41,426 nucleotides of DNA from NCBI GenBank assembly GCA_938015805.1, contig CALLXF010000071.1:1-41426 (forward strand), in the 5' to 3' direction. Source of the stretch: an uncultured Saprospiraceae bacterium. Lineage in GTDB: Bacteria > Bacteroidota > Bacteroidia > Chitinophagales > Saprospiraceae. The position numbers and the translations under genes were made by a program. This document shows positions 9,056 through 16,361 of this stretch, piece after piece (the stretch's first letter is position 1; every line of letters begins with the position of its first letter). Under the pieces are notes generated by a model, which was not told the DNA's origin, ran no database searches, and saw only the letters and a program-made list of their open reading frames with translations.

Positions 9056-9252
9056 GACTTAGCGGTTTTAGGAATGGAAGTAATAGTGGTTTTTGTGGAG
9101 GTGTGATTTTTATGATGAGCTAGTTTTTCTTGTCTCCATAATTGGATACCGATGTCTCCTAGTGCTAGAAGTCCGAGAGAGCCTTCATGGGTCACTTTAA
9201 TGCTTTTCCCTGACTTAGCTTTAAGCAAAGGGGATTTGTGTATTAGGTTCAT
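9052..9252 (-). CDS. Small basic protein, translationally coupled leader of the phosphodiesterase gene
   Basis: A 66-residue open frame, lysine- and histidine-rich, with a central sequence VTHEGSLGLLALGDIGIQLWRQ and a threonine/lysine-rich tail. I do not recognise the family. Three things support it as real: its stop overlaps the ATG of the downstream 854-codon gene in an ATGA arrangement, a TAnnTTTG -7 element lies 25 bp upstream of its ATG, and no larger frame competes. It may be a small partner protein of the phosphodiesterase-sulfotransferase. Confidence 0.6.
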   Translation of the reverse strand: MNLIHKSPLLKAKSGKSIKVTHEGSLGLLALGDIGIQLWRQEKLAHHKNHTSTKTTITSIPKTAKS

Positions 9253-9276
9253 TTTAAATGTATTTTAGTTGCAATT

Positions 9277-9284
9277 CAAAAATA
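9277..9284 (-). promoter_or_regulatory. Candidate -7 promoter element TATTTTTG
   Basis: On the minus strand TATTTTTG matches the Bacteroidota -7 consensus TAnnTTTG and lies 25 bp before the ATG at 9252, the expected distance for a short leader. I see no TTTG at the ideal -33 spacing. The palindromic candidate regulator site at 9325-9354 is just upstream, which may replace a strong -33 element by activation. Confidence 0.4.
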
Positions 9285-9324
9285 GTCCTGAAAACCTGTC
9301 AGTTTTATAGTGTAAATACTAGAA

Positions 9325-9354
9325 ATCAAAGCAGGTATAAATACTTGCTTTGAT
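9325..9354. promoter_or_regulatory. 30-bp near-perfect palindrome containing the GTATTTATACC site (copy 2)
   Basis: The arms atcaaagcaggtata (9325-9339) and aatacttgctttgat (9340-9354) pair with a single G/T exception. The core read on the minus strand is AAGTATTTATACCTG, matching copies at 2155 and 10673. It is located about 80 bp upstream of the ATG at 9252 and about 40 bp upstream of its candidate -7 box. A hairpin terminator is unlikely because no T-run follows on either strand. A dimeric regulator site is more likely. Confidence 0.5.
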
Positions 9355-9400
9355 CAATTTATAGGAGATAAAGATTTATTTTTGGGAATAGATTTTTATT

Positions 9401-9445
9401 GAATAAAATAAAAAGAGCCGATAATTTTTCACAATTATCAGCTCT
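9401..9445 (-). terminator. Rho-independent terminator of the tail-collar gene pair
   Basis: The stem is agagc-c-gataatt (9414-9426) pairing with aattatc-a-gctct (9433-9445), with one internal mismatch and a 6-nt loop. On the minus strand it is followed by a T-rich run (complement of 9401-9413). It lies 54 bp after the stop of the leftward gene at 9499, closing the tail-collar transcription unit. Confidence 0.75.
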
Positions 9446-9498
9446 ATGCAACTAAACCTGTAGTGCATTATGAAGACACTAAAAGTTTAATTCCTCAT

Positions 9499-10023
9499 TT
9501 AACTTCTCGATGGAAAAACACCCTGTAATGCAATAATGTAATTAATACAGTTAAAGGGTTGCATATTATTAAATGCTTGTCCTTGTCCAAAATTTTCTGT
9601 TTCAGCACCCATAGTTTGAGGAGTACCAGCTGTACTTGCGTAAAGATTTTCTCCCCCTCTTGCAGGATTTGATGGAAAGTACCCACCTGCTCCCGATGCT
9701 TGTGCGGCTACATTATCAGAAGCTACTAACTGGTGATTATGAGCTGGAATATTATCAGCTAAAAGCGTATTAGTATTACTGCCTCCCTTTTCTCCTTGAT
9801 TATAGGATGGTAATCCTGGGCCCTGACCTTTATGTATAGGTACTCGTCCTCGTAAATCAGGTAAGGCAAAAGTAGATCTACCGTCTCCTCCATACATTGT
9901 TCCGATTATAGAAAAAAGAGCGGTATTTTGAGCTATTGGTAATAATTGGCCTTCGCAAAATGCCCATCCTCTGGGAGCAAAATTTCCGGCAAACATGATA
10001 AGCTGTCCTAAAAATGGATTCAT
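9499..10023 (-). CDS. Phage tail collar domain protein (MdpB-like), second of a pair
   Basis: A 174-residue protein of the tail collar / microcystin-dependent-protein family. It begins MNPFLGQLIMFAGNFAPRGW, has the family signature WAFCEGQLLPIAQNTALFSI, then YGGDGRSTFALPDLRGRVP and a glycine/asparagine-rich C-terminal half with AHNHQL. In phages this domain occurs on tail fibres. Free-standing chromosomal copies are common in Bacteroidota and their role is not settled. No signal peptide is present. It lies 23 bp downstream of a paralogue of identical length and ends at a hairpin terminator. No other phage gene is nearby, so this is not a prophage remnant by context. Confidence 0.9.
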   Translation of the reverse strand: MNPFLGQLIMFAGNFAPRGWAFCEGQLLPIAQNTALFSIIGTMYGGDGRSTFALPDLRGRVPIHKGQGPGLPSYNQGEKGGSNTNTLLADNIPAHNHQLVASDNVAAQASGAGGYFPSNPARGGENLYASTAGTPQTMGAETENFGQGQAFNNMQPFNCINYIIALQGVFPSRS

Positions 10024-10046
10024 AGTTATATTTTTTTAGTGAATTT

Positions 10047-10571
10047 CTAATTTCGAGCAGGATAAGTTCCTTGAAGAGCTATTATAAAAGAGACACAAGT
10101 GTATGGCTGCATATTATTTATAGGATTACCACCTCCTTGATTGGCTGTAGTCGCACCCATGGTTTGTGGTGTACCAGCCGCACTTGCATATAAATTAGTA
10201 CCACCTCTTGTAGGATTTGATGGAAAAAATCCACCTGCTCCGGTTGCCTGATCTGCTACACCGTCGGAAGTCGTTAGTGCATGATTATGGGCAGGAAGGT
10301 TATTTGTGGTTAGGGTTGTGGTGGCTGCTCCTCCTTTTGCTCCTATCTGATATGGAGTAAGACCAGGACCACTTCCAGGACCTATATTTACTCTTCCTCG
10401 TAGATCTGGTAATCCGAAAGAAGTCCGACCATCACCTCCGTAAGTTGTTCCTAATATAGAAAAAAGAGCTTGATTCTGATCTATTGATAATAATTGACCT
10501 TCGCAAAATGCCCATCCTCTCGGTGCAAAGTTGCCTCCAAACATGATAACCTGTCCTAAAAATGGATCCAT
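10047..10571 (-). CDS. Phage tail collar domain protein (MdpB-like), first of a pair
   Basis: A 174-residue paralogue of the gene immediately downstream. The same landmarks are present: MDPFLGQVIMFGGNFAPRGW, WAFCEGQLLSIDQNQALFSI, YGGDGRTSFGLPDLRGRV, AHNHAL and the C-terminal NNMQPYTCVSFIIALQG. The two copies align without gaps over most of their length, so they arose by tandem duplication. The 224-bp upstream region holds a GGTATTTATACGTG site at 10673, and both genes probably form one transcription unit. The function is unknown; an extracellular appendage or a contractile-injection-like structure is possible but nothing here proves it. Confidence 0.9.
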   Translation of the reverse strand: MDPFLGQVIMFGGNFAPRGWAFCEGQLLSIDQNQALFSILGTTYGGDGRTSFGLPDLRGRVNIGPGSGPGLTPYQIGAKGGAATTTLTTNNLPAHNHALTTSDGVADQATGAGGFFPSNPTRGGTNLYASAAGTPQTMGATTANQGGGNPINNMQPYTCVSFIIALQGTYPARN

Positions 10572-10672
10572 AATTTTGTTTTTTGATGATTAAAAATTGT
10601 TTTAAATGACTTTAACAAATATGGAATCTTATATCCGCTAAATGATACGTACTTCTTAGGGTTTTAGGACTA

Positions 10673-10686
10673 GGTATTTATACGTG
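10673..10686. promoter_or_regulatory. Candidate regulator-binding site (copy 3), upstream of tail-collar pair
   Basis: GGTATTTATACGTG matches the 2155 copy at 13 of 14 positions (C to G at position 12). It lies 102 bp upstream of the ATG at 10571. Just upstream is TTAGGGTTTTAGGACTAG, which contains two TAGG repeats not seen at the other copies. The shared spacing to a start codon at three loci supports a regulatory function. Confidence 0.45.
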
Positions 10687-10795
10687 CCGGCATTATGGAC
10701 TAGAGGATTAGAATAGGGAGAAGTCTAAAAAAATATGGAAGTGTAATAGTTTATTGTGTTTGGGACTAATTTAAAATAGCATGGAAACGTAAATT

Positions 10796-12277
10796 TTAAT
10801 TTACATTAATCTGACTGGCTAGAGAGGCAGGAATGTCTATAGATTTTTGGTTTTGTTTTATACGTACGTGGTCGGCAGCGATTTCTGTTACTGTAAAACT
10901 GGTATTGGGCATTAGCCCTAATTCCCATAACTCGCTTTCTATAAAATCATTAATCTGAGTTTTAGATATACTTGCACTTTGAGAAGGGCGTAATTTGAGT
11001 AGAGGATTTAATGGTTTATGCTTCTTTTGAGGAATCGGACTGCCATGTGGATCGTTAGCTGGAAATCCGAGCACCCCGTCTACCTCATCTAAAATCTCTT
11101 CTGATAACCAGTGCTCTAGTCGATCTGCTTCGTCATGGATTTGGCCCTCAGTAAGCCCCATTTTATTTACTTGGTAAGATTCCCATAATCGGTGTGCTCT
11201 TACAAGTTCTTCCGCTTTTTCAAAACCTTTTATACTAAGAGAAACCTCATTTCCAGAGGTAACAATAAGCCCTTCTTTTTTTAAATCTGATAAAAGTCTA
11301 CGCAGTCGTTTAGGGTTATAACCTAGACGATCGATGAGCATAGCTGCGGTCAGTTTTTCCTTTTTATGATATTTTATACCTTGCCTTAGGATGTCTTCTT
11401 GTTCGATTTTATTACGCTGTATTCTTTTGTTTATGGCTTTTGCCAATATTCCTTTACCTGGGGCAAACACCACTGTTAGTAAATAAATACCTGTGGCTAC
11501 AACTGCCATTAATGGTCCCGGAGGAGCATTAATAATAATTGCTAATATAAATCCGATAATGGAAGTACACATTCCTAATATTCCCGAAATAATGATTACG
11601 TTTTTTAGTTTATCTGAGAGGAGTAAAGCAGTAGAAGGTGGCGTAACTAGCATAGCCACTACGAGGATTAATCCTACAGTTCTCAGAGCAGCTACGATTG
11701 CAAACGATAACAAGAGCATGAGGAAATAATGCATCGTTTTTACTGATATTCCCATGGTGGCAGCGATAGTAGGCTGGAATGTGGTAATAAATAGATAGCG
11801 ATAAAATAAGATCATACTTATGATCGTGTATATCGTTACGCCTAGAGTAAGATAGATGTCCTCATTAGATACACCTAGGGTGGACCCGAATAAAAAATCA
11901 CCTAAATCTAAGTGAACTCCCTCGGAATTATTTAAGTAAGATATACCGATAACACCTAGAGCAAACATGGCTGTAAAAATAATGCCTATAGCAGCGTCGT
12001 TTTTAGTATCGACCCGATGCTGTATCCAAGTAATCCCAAATGCTGTAACTAATCCCGCAATGACCGAACCGATAAAAAATCCAATAGTACTGTATCCTAC
12101 GATGATAAACGCCACATATATTCCTGGCAAAATAGCATGAGCTAGTGCATCACCGATGAGTGACATATTCCGTAATACGATAAAACAACCGATTACGCCA
12201 CACATAATTCCGACTAAGGAAGTAGCGATCAGTCCACGGATGACCCATTCTTCCGATAATATCGATAATAAGTCCAT
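10796..12277 (-). CDS. Metal ABC transporter permease fused to an MntR/DtxR-type metalloregulator
   Basis: A 493-residue fusion. Residues 1 to about 280 are a ZnuB/MntB/TroC-type permease with about eight membrane helices (for example GLIATSLVGIMCGVIGCFIVLRNM, starting near residue 14, and the conserved GDALAHAILPG). Residues about 295-350 form a winged helix-turn-helix. Residues 360-400 resemble the DtxR/MntR dimerisation and metal-binding domain (RAHRLWESYQ, then HDEADRLEHWLSEE). The last 70 residues resemble a FeoA/SH3-like domain. Such fusions are known in Bacteroidota. The permease would import Mn, Zn or Fe. No ATPase or substrate-binding protein is adjacent in this window. It lies 42 bp downstream of the Ppx/GppA gene and is probably the last gene of that leftward group. 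Confidence 0.88.
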   Translation of the reverse strand: MDLLSILSEEWVIRGLIATSLVGIMCGVIGCFIVLRNMSLIGDALAHAILPGIYVAFIIVGYSTIGFFIGSVIAGLVTAFGITWIQHRVDTKNDAAIGIIFTAMFALGVIGISYLNNSEGVHLDLGDFLFGSTLGVSNEDIYLTLGVTIYTIISMILFYRYLFITTFQPTIAATMGISVKTMHYFLMLLLSFAIVAALRTVGLILVVAMLVTPPSTALLLSDKLKNVIIISGILGMCTSIIGFILAIIINAPPGPLMAVVATGIYLLTVVFAPGKGILAKAINKRIQRNKIEQEDILRQGIKYHKKEKLTAAMLIDRLGYNPKRLRRLLSDLKKEGLIVTSGNEVSLSIKGFEKAEELVRAHRLWESYQVNKMGLTEGQIHDEADRLEHWLSEEILDEVDGVLGFPANDPHGSPIPQKKHKPLNPLLKLRPSQSASISKTQINDFIESELWELGLMPNTSFTVTEIAADHVRIKQNQKSIDIPASLASQINVN

Positions 12278-12319
12278 TATATAAATATATTAAAAATAAA
12301 TTTAGATTAGTCTAAAAAT

Positions 12320-13237
12320 TTAAGAATTGTAGTATTCCATAATCACACCTTCCTTGAGGGCAAATTCGGAAATTTGTAAGAGATCGGTTTTTGATAACTG
12401 TATCGTATAATGCATCAGGAAAAAAGCTACTACGATTAGATCGACTCTTTCTTTAGGTAATCCCTTTACTTGATGTCTCTCTATTGCAGTTTTAGACATG
12501 ACTAATTCTCTAATTCTAAAAAAGTCGATGACATGACATTGATAGGAGTGCGTATACCATTTTGGAAGATCTAGCATTGCTTGTAAAACCTCAAAAGAAC
12601 CAGATGCTCCAATAAGAGATTTTATATTCTGACCCTGTTGTCGAAGTTTTTGTAGTTGTAATTTTAGTGGAGCAAGGTGGTCATCTAAAAAGGTTTGCAT
12701 AGCTTCTTTTTCCAAAGCTGTCATGGGCTCCTCTTTGTGGAATCGAGCTTTTAAAATGGCTAGACCGATCGGAAAACTTTGTTTCCATATGATACTTCCA
12801 GTTGATAATAAAATGAACTCCACACTTCCACCTCCGATATCCATAATCAGATGATTCTGTTCATCTAGGTCCACTGCCGCTCCGACACCAGAGGAAATAT
12901 AAGTGGCTTCCTGATCGCCATCTATAAGCTGTATATCTATATCTGCTTTTAGTTTAGCGTCTTGGATAAATGAGGCTCCATTACTAGCGGAACGTAATGC
13001 TGCTGTTCCGAGGGCTTTGTAGGCTAAGATATCATGAGCGTTCATTATTCGACGAAAGTCGCACAAGCAATCAATTCCTTTTTTGTAAGATTCCTCTGAA
13101 ATTTTATCTGATCCTCCTTTGGCTAATTTTGTATAAACTCGTTGTCTATAGATTTCCTTAAAACCTACAGCACTTTTTTCTGTAATAAGTAAATGGAAAG
13201 TATTAGACCCAAGGTCGACTACTGCAAATCGTTCCAA
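12320..13237 (-). CDS. Ppx/GppA-family exopolyphosphatase / pppGpp phosphatase
   Basis: A 305-residue member of the Ppx/GppA family, the short single-module form. The N-terminal phosphate-binding motif is VVDLGSNTFHLLI, the sugar-kinase-like second motif is IMDIGGGSVEFILL, and LGTAALRSASNG lies between them. The family hydrolyses inorganic polyphosphate or the 5' phosphate of pppGpp; which applies here cannot be decided by sequence. No long C-terminal HD extension is present. It follows a lipoprotein gene by 8 bp and precedes the metal permease gene by 42 bp. Confidence 0.9.
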   Translation of the reverse strand: MERFAVVDLGSNTFHLLITEKSAVGFKEIYRQRVYTKLAKGGSDKISEESYKKGIDCLCDFRRIMNAHDILAYKALGTAALRSASNGASFIQDAKLKADIDIQLIDGDQEATYISSGVGAAVDLDEQNHLIMDIGGGSVEFILLSTGSIIWKQSFPIGLAILKARFHKEEPMTALEKEAMQTFLDDHLAPLKLQLQKLRQQGQNIKSLIGASGSFEVLQAMLDLPKWYTHSYQCHVIDFFRIRELVMSKTAIERHQVKGLPKERVDLIVVAFFLMHYTIQLSKTDLLQISEFALKEGVIMEYYNS

Positions 13238-13245
13238 TATTTAGA

Positions 13246-13749
13246 TTATTGACCTTGGCGAATATTCTGGTTTTGTTTCATTCCTTGCTCTATCATTTGC
13301 TTGTAAAAAGCAAGACCACTTTCTGTCATTTTGTTTGCCGCTACAGGTTTTTCGTTTTCCATGAGTGCGTAAAATGCACAGTTATCTCCATAATAAACAT
13401 CCATCTCTTTTACGATATCTCCACCTACATGGAACATCTGACGAGCAATAGATTTACATCCAGGAGGAATAGTAGGCTGTACTTCTGTACTGATGTATGA
13501 GATGTTTGCTTTTATAGAATTTTCTGTACTCTGACTCATCGAGAACGGAAGATCATAAAAGATATAATCTGTATAATCACAATTATTAAACAAGTACATG
13601 ATGTCCTCTTTAGGAATGGACTTAAACTGAGCAATGTCGGCTGTTTTAGCAGGGGCAACAGTAGGAGTACCAGTAGATTTTGCAGTATCGGACTTGCATG
13701 ATAAAAACCCGATCGTGCTTATAAAAACTAGGTTTAAAAGAATTTTCAT
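13246..13749 (-). CDS. Lipoprotein of unknown function
   Basis: A 167-residue protein with a lipoprotein leader ending GFLSC at Cys18, a threonine/alanine/proline linker (about 20-40), and a compact mature domain with cysteines near 62, 108 and 133. Short recognisable stretches are IMYLFNNCDYTDYIFYDLPFS and NCAFYALMEN, but I cannot assign a family. It lies 1 bp after the stop of the barrel gene and 8 bp before ppx, so it is in the same operon. Confidence 0.75.
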   Translation of the reverse strand: MKILLNLVFISTIGFLSCKSDTAKSTGTPTVAPAKTADIAQFKSIPKEDIMYLFNNCDYTDYIFYDLPFSMSQSTENSIKANISYISTEVQPTIPPGCKSIARQMFHVGGDIVKEMDVYYGDNCAFYALMENEKPVAANKMTESGLAFYKQMIEQGMKQNQNIRQGQ

Positions 13750-13750
13750 G

Positions 13751-14380
13751 TTATAGCAATTTATATTCTAGCCTAAAGGTTAGAAAATATCCTAAGAGTC
13801 CCACATTTTGGCCGGTAGGATTTCCATTTTGGGTAATTTCTCTAGAGTACATACTAAATAAGGAGTGAGAATAACGAGTGGTAAAGGTCAACTTAGGTCT
13901 AAAGGAATACGATAAACCAGCATGAATACTCACATCGTGTTTTCTGTAATTACCGATTCCATCTATTAATAAATCATCTGTACTATCCACGTCAAATAAG
14001 TATCCGTAAGAAAAACCACCTTCTGCTTTAACTTTAAAATACTTTTCGTCTTCGATATACCAGTCTTTAAAATTTATAAATAAGGGAATGGAAATATAAT
14101 CTAGGTTAGTCACTACGATATCAGTTGCCGATAACGGACTCCGACTTCCTCGCTGTGAGAATAATAGTTCTAAACCTATATCCACTTTTTCCTTAATAGG
14201 GTAGGAAACACGAAGACCAGCATGTAGCCCCGCTTTATTAAATCCTGCAAGTTCATCTCCTTCTATCTGTGCCGCATTTACACCTAGCAATATAGAAGAA
14301 GAGAATTTCTGGGCAATTATCTGAGTGGAAAAACCGAGTAAAAAAATAACTGCAAGAATGTGTATTATTTGTTTATTCAT
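13751..14380 (-). CDS. Outer-membrane beta-barrel protein (PorT / OmpW-like fold)
   Basis: A 209-residue protein with a signal peptide (IIHILAVIFLLGFSTQIIAQ) and alternating amphipathic strands ending in LEYKLL, as expected for a small outer-membrane barrel. The opening of the mature part, SSILLGVNAAQIEGDELAGFNKAGLHAG (short form: LLGVNAAQIEGD and KAGLHAGL), is typical of the Bacteroidota barrel family related to PorT. It heads the leftward operon with a lipoprotein, ppx/gppA and a metal permease. It is divergent from 14438, sharing a 57-bp promoter region. The specific role is unknown. Confidence 0.85.
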   Translation of the reverse strand: MNKQIIHILAVIFLLGFSTQIIAQKFSSSILLGVNAAQIEGDELAGFNKAGLHAGLRVSYPIKEKVDIGLELLFSQRGSRSPLSATDIVVTNLDYISIPLFINFKDWYIEDEKYFKVKAEGGFSYGYLFDVDSTDDLLIDGIGNYRKHDVSIHAGLSYSFRPKLTFTTRYSHSLFSMYSREITQNGNPTGQNVGLLGYFLTFRLEYKLL

Positions 14381-14406
14381 ATTAAATATAAATCCGATAT
14401 TAAAAA

Positions 14407-14414
14407 TATATTTG
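14407..14414 (+). promoter_or_regulatory. Candidate -7 promoter element TATATTTG
   Basis: TATATTTG matches the TAnnTTTG -7 consensus and lies 23 bp before the ATG at 14438. There is no good TTTG at -33 because the region is only 57 bp long and shared with the divergent barrel gene. Placement alone supports it. Confidence 0.4.
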
Positions 14415-14437
14415 TGCTCTAAATATATAACGTCTAT

Positions 14438-14806
14438 ATGACCATTAAATATACGAGAACAAGCTTACAAAAAATAGAGAAGCTTTTCGGTGCGATTGAT
14501 TATAAAGTGAGATATGAAAAAGGTCAATTCCAATCCGGTTATTGCATAGTAGAGGATAGAAACATCGTGGTAATCAATAAGTTTTTTGATATAAAAGCCC
14601 GTATTAACACGCTGTTAGACATATTAAGCCAGCTTACTTATAGTGTAGAAGAACTTTCTCCTGAGTTTGTAGAGATCCTCGGATCCTTTGATATGATATT
14701 AGAAAATCGTCGTCAAGTGGCAGAAGATAAGGATAATCAGCCTCAAAACGAATTGCCGTTTGTGGAAAAAGATGAGGAAATTGTCGCCCTCGATGAAGTT
14801 TCTTGA
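14438..14806 (+). CDS. Small conserved Bacteroidota-type cytoplasmic protein, function unknown
   Basis: A 122-residue soluble protein. The N-terminal 85 residues look like a compact alpha/beta domain (QKIEKLFGAIDYKVRYEKGQ, then SGYCIVEDRNIVVINKFFD, then RINTLLDILSQL). The last 35 residues are acidic and probably disordered. The pattern resembles short conserved proteins found beside housekeeping genes in this phylum, but I cannot name a family. It is convergent with the glycosyltransferase gene, with 2 bp between their stops and no terminator in that gap. Confidence 0.75.
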   Translation: MTIKYTRTSLQKIEKLFGAIDYKVRYEKGQFQSGYCIVEDRNIVVINKFFDIKARINTLLDILSQLTYSVEELSPEFVEILGSFDMILENRRQVAEDKDNQPQNELPFVEKDEEIVALDEVS

Positions 14807-14808
14807 AA

Positions 14809-15759
14809 TTAAAATAACTCTTGCTCTATTTGATATTGATTACGTTCAGGAGCATTTCTACTAACCAGTTCTGCTAAAAATCCAGTTAAAAACAGCTGTA
14901 CTCCCATAATCATCGCCGTAAGTGCAATGTAAAAACTAGATTGTAGAGCGATATTTTTTGCAGCCAGATTATAATATAAAGCATAAAGTTTATACCCTCC
15001 TAAATAGGCAAATAAGCAAAATCCGAGAATAAACATAATAGTCCCTATCGTTCCAAAGAAGTGCATAGGACGTTTCCCAAATTTACCCACAAACATAATA
15101 GAGGCAAGATCCAAAGGGCCATTTATAAATCTAGATAATCCAAATTTACTGCTCCCGTATTTACGTGCTTGATGCTGGACTACTTTTTCTCCTATATTAG
15201 TAAATCCTGCCCATTTTGCGATAACTGGGATATAACGATGCATATCTCCATATACCTCTATAGATTTTACCACTTCATGACTGTATGCCTTTAGGCCACA
15301 GTTCATATCATTTAATTTAACACCAGACATCATACGTGTTACGGCATTATAAAATTTAGTGGGAATGGTCTTAGTAATAGGATCGTAACGTTTCTTTTTC
15401 CAACCGCTGACAAGATCATATTTTTCCTCTACGATCATCTTGTATAATTCTGGGATCTCATCAGGACTGTCTTGTAAGTCGGCATCCATGGTTATGATTA
15501 CCCTTCCTTTTGTTACCTGGAATGCTGTGTTTAAAGCAGCAGACTTTCCGTAGTTTCTTCTAAATTTTATAGCCTTTATTTGCTTGTTTTTTTCTCTTAG
15601 TTCGGTGATGATCTGCCATGATCGATCTGTACTACCATCATCTACAAAGAGGATCTCGTAACTATAATTGTTCTGCTCCATGACCCTTTCTATCCAAGCG
15701 GATAGTTCTGGCAGCGATTCTGCTTCGTTTAATAAAGGTATGACGACTGATATATCCAT
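14809..15759 (-). CDS. Family 2 glycosyltransferase, polyprenyl-phosphate (DPM1-like) type
   Basis: A 316-residue membrane-anchored glycosyltransferase. The GT-A nucleotide-sugar site is clear: VVIPLLNEAESLPEL at the N-terminus, FVDDGSTDRSW near 39-48, and the catalytic metal motif MDADLQDSPDE near residues 95-105. Two C-terminal membrane helices (about 230-255 and 272-298) match the dolichyl/undecaprenyl-phosphate sugar transferase group, which moves a sugar from UDP or GDP to a lipid carrier. It is the last gene of the leftward BatA / pseudo-dihydroorotase / DUF4199 cluster, 71 bp after the DUF4199 gene. Confidence 0.92.
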   Translation of the reverse strand: MDISVVIPLLNEAESLPELSAWIERVMEQNNYSYEILFVDDGSTDRSWQIITELREKNKQIKAIKFRRNYGKSAALNTAFQVTKGRVIITMDADLQDSPDEIPELYKMIVEEKYDLVSGWKKKRYDPITKTIPTKFYNAVTRMMSGVKLNDMNCGLKAYSHEVVKSIEVYGDMHRYIPVIAKWAGFTNIGEKVVQHQARKYGSSKFGLSRFINGPLDLASIMFVGKFGKRPMHFFGTIGTIMFILGFCLFAYLGGYKLYALYYNLAAKNIALQSSFYIALTAMIMGVQLFLTGFLAELVSRNAPERNQYQIEQELF

Positions 15760-15830
15760 AGTTACTTACTACTACAATGCATAGATAGTACCACAAAATT
15801 AAATTATTATAGTTTATCAGTAAGCTAGGT

Positions 15831-16349
15831 CTATGCGACTTTATTCTTTTTATAAATAGAAGAGATAATAATAGAGAGTATTATACCGCTAAATAGCTTA
15901 GAAATAAAGTCCGTAAGGATTGTAAAGAAGTCTTTTTGATACTCTATTTTATCGAGCTCTGTCTCCACCTCATCAAGCACATCATCAGGAGCACCTACCC
16001 AGTCTAAAGCTTTTTCCATTATTTCCATGGTGATATCTAACTCTATTTTTGCTAGATCTGGATTTATAAAATTATAAAGGATGTAGGTAAAAATACTGAT
16101 AATAACCGCTGCAATGAGGTAAGTAATAAAACTAGCTTTTAGTAATTCCCCAAAGCTAGCATAACCACCTAATACTGATCGTTCATCTTTACAGCTTTTT
16201 ACCAGAAATAGAATTAAAACTAATCCCCCAAATAATTTAGATTGCTTTATATAAAAACCAGGATCAAAAGTATGACTAACTAAGTAAAGTAAAGCACAGG
16301 CTAAGCCCGCGTACAAACCATTCTTTATATAATGAGTATTAAATTCCAT
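15831..16349 (-). CDS. DUF4199-type membrane protein
   Basis: A 172-residue protein with four predicted membrane segments (about 10-28, 35-50, 70-95 and 145-165) and a charged loop at 105-140. Size, topology and its place between a dihydroorotase-like gene and a family 2 glycosyltransferase fit DUF4199, a Bacteroidota family of unknown function. It begins 12 bp after the stop of the upstream gene. No catalytic motif is visible. Confidence 0.8.
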   Translation of the reverse strand: MEFNTHYIKNGLYAGLACALLYLVSHTFDPGFYIKQSKLFGGLVLILFLVKSCKDERSVLGGYASFGELLKASFITYLIAAVIISIFTYILYNFINPDLAKIELDITMEIMEKALDWVGAPDDVLDEVETELDKIEYQKDFFTILTDFISKLFSGIILSIIISSIYKKNKVA

Positions 16350-16361
16350 CTGGGATATGAG

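Noticed and set aside
9499-10571. Prophage remnant
   Set aside because: Tail-collar domains are the only phage-like feature; the genes on both sides are ordinary chromosomal genes.
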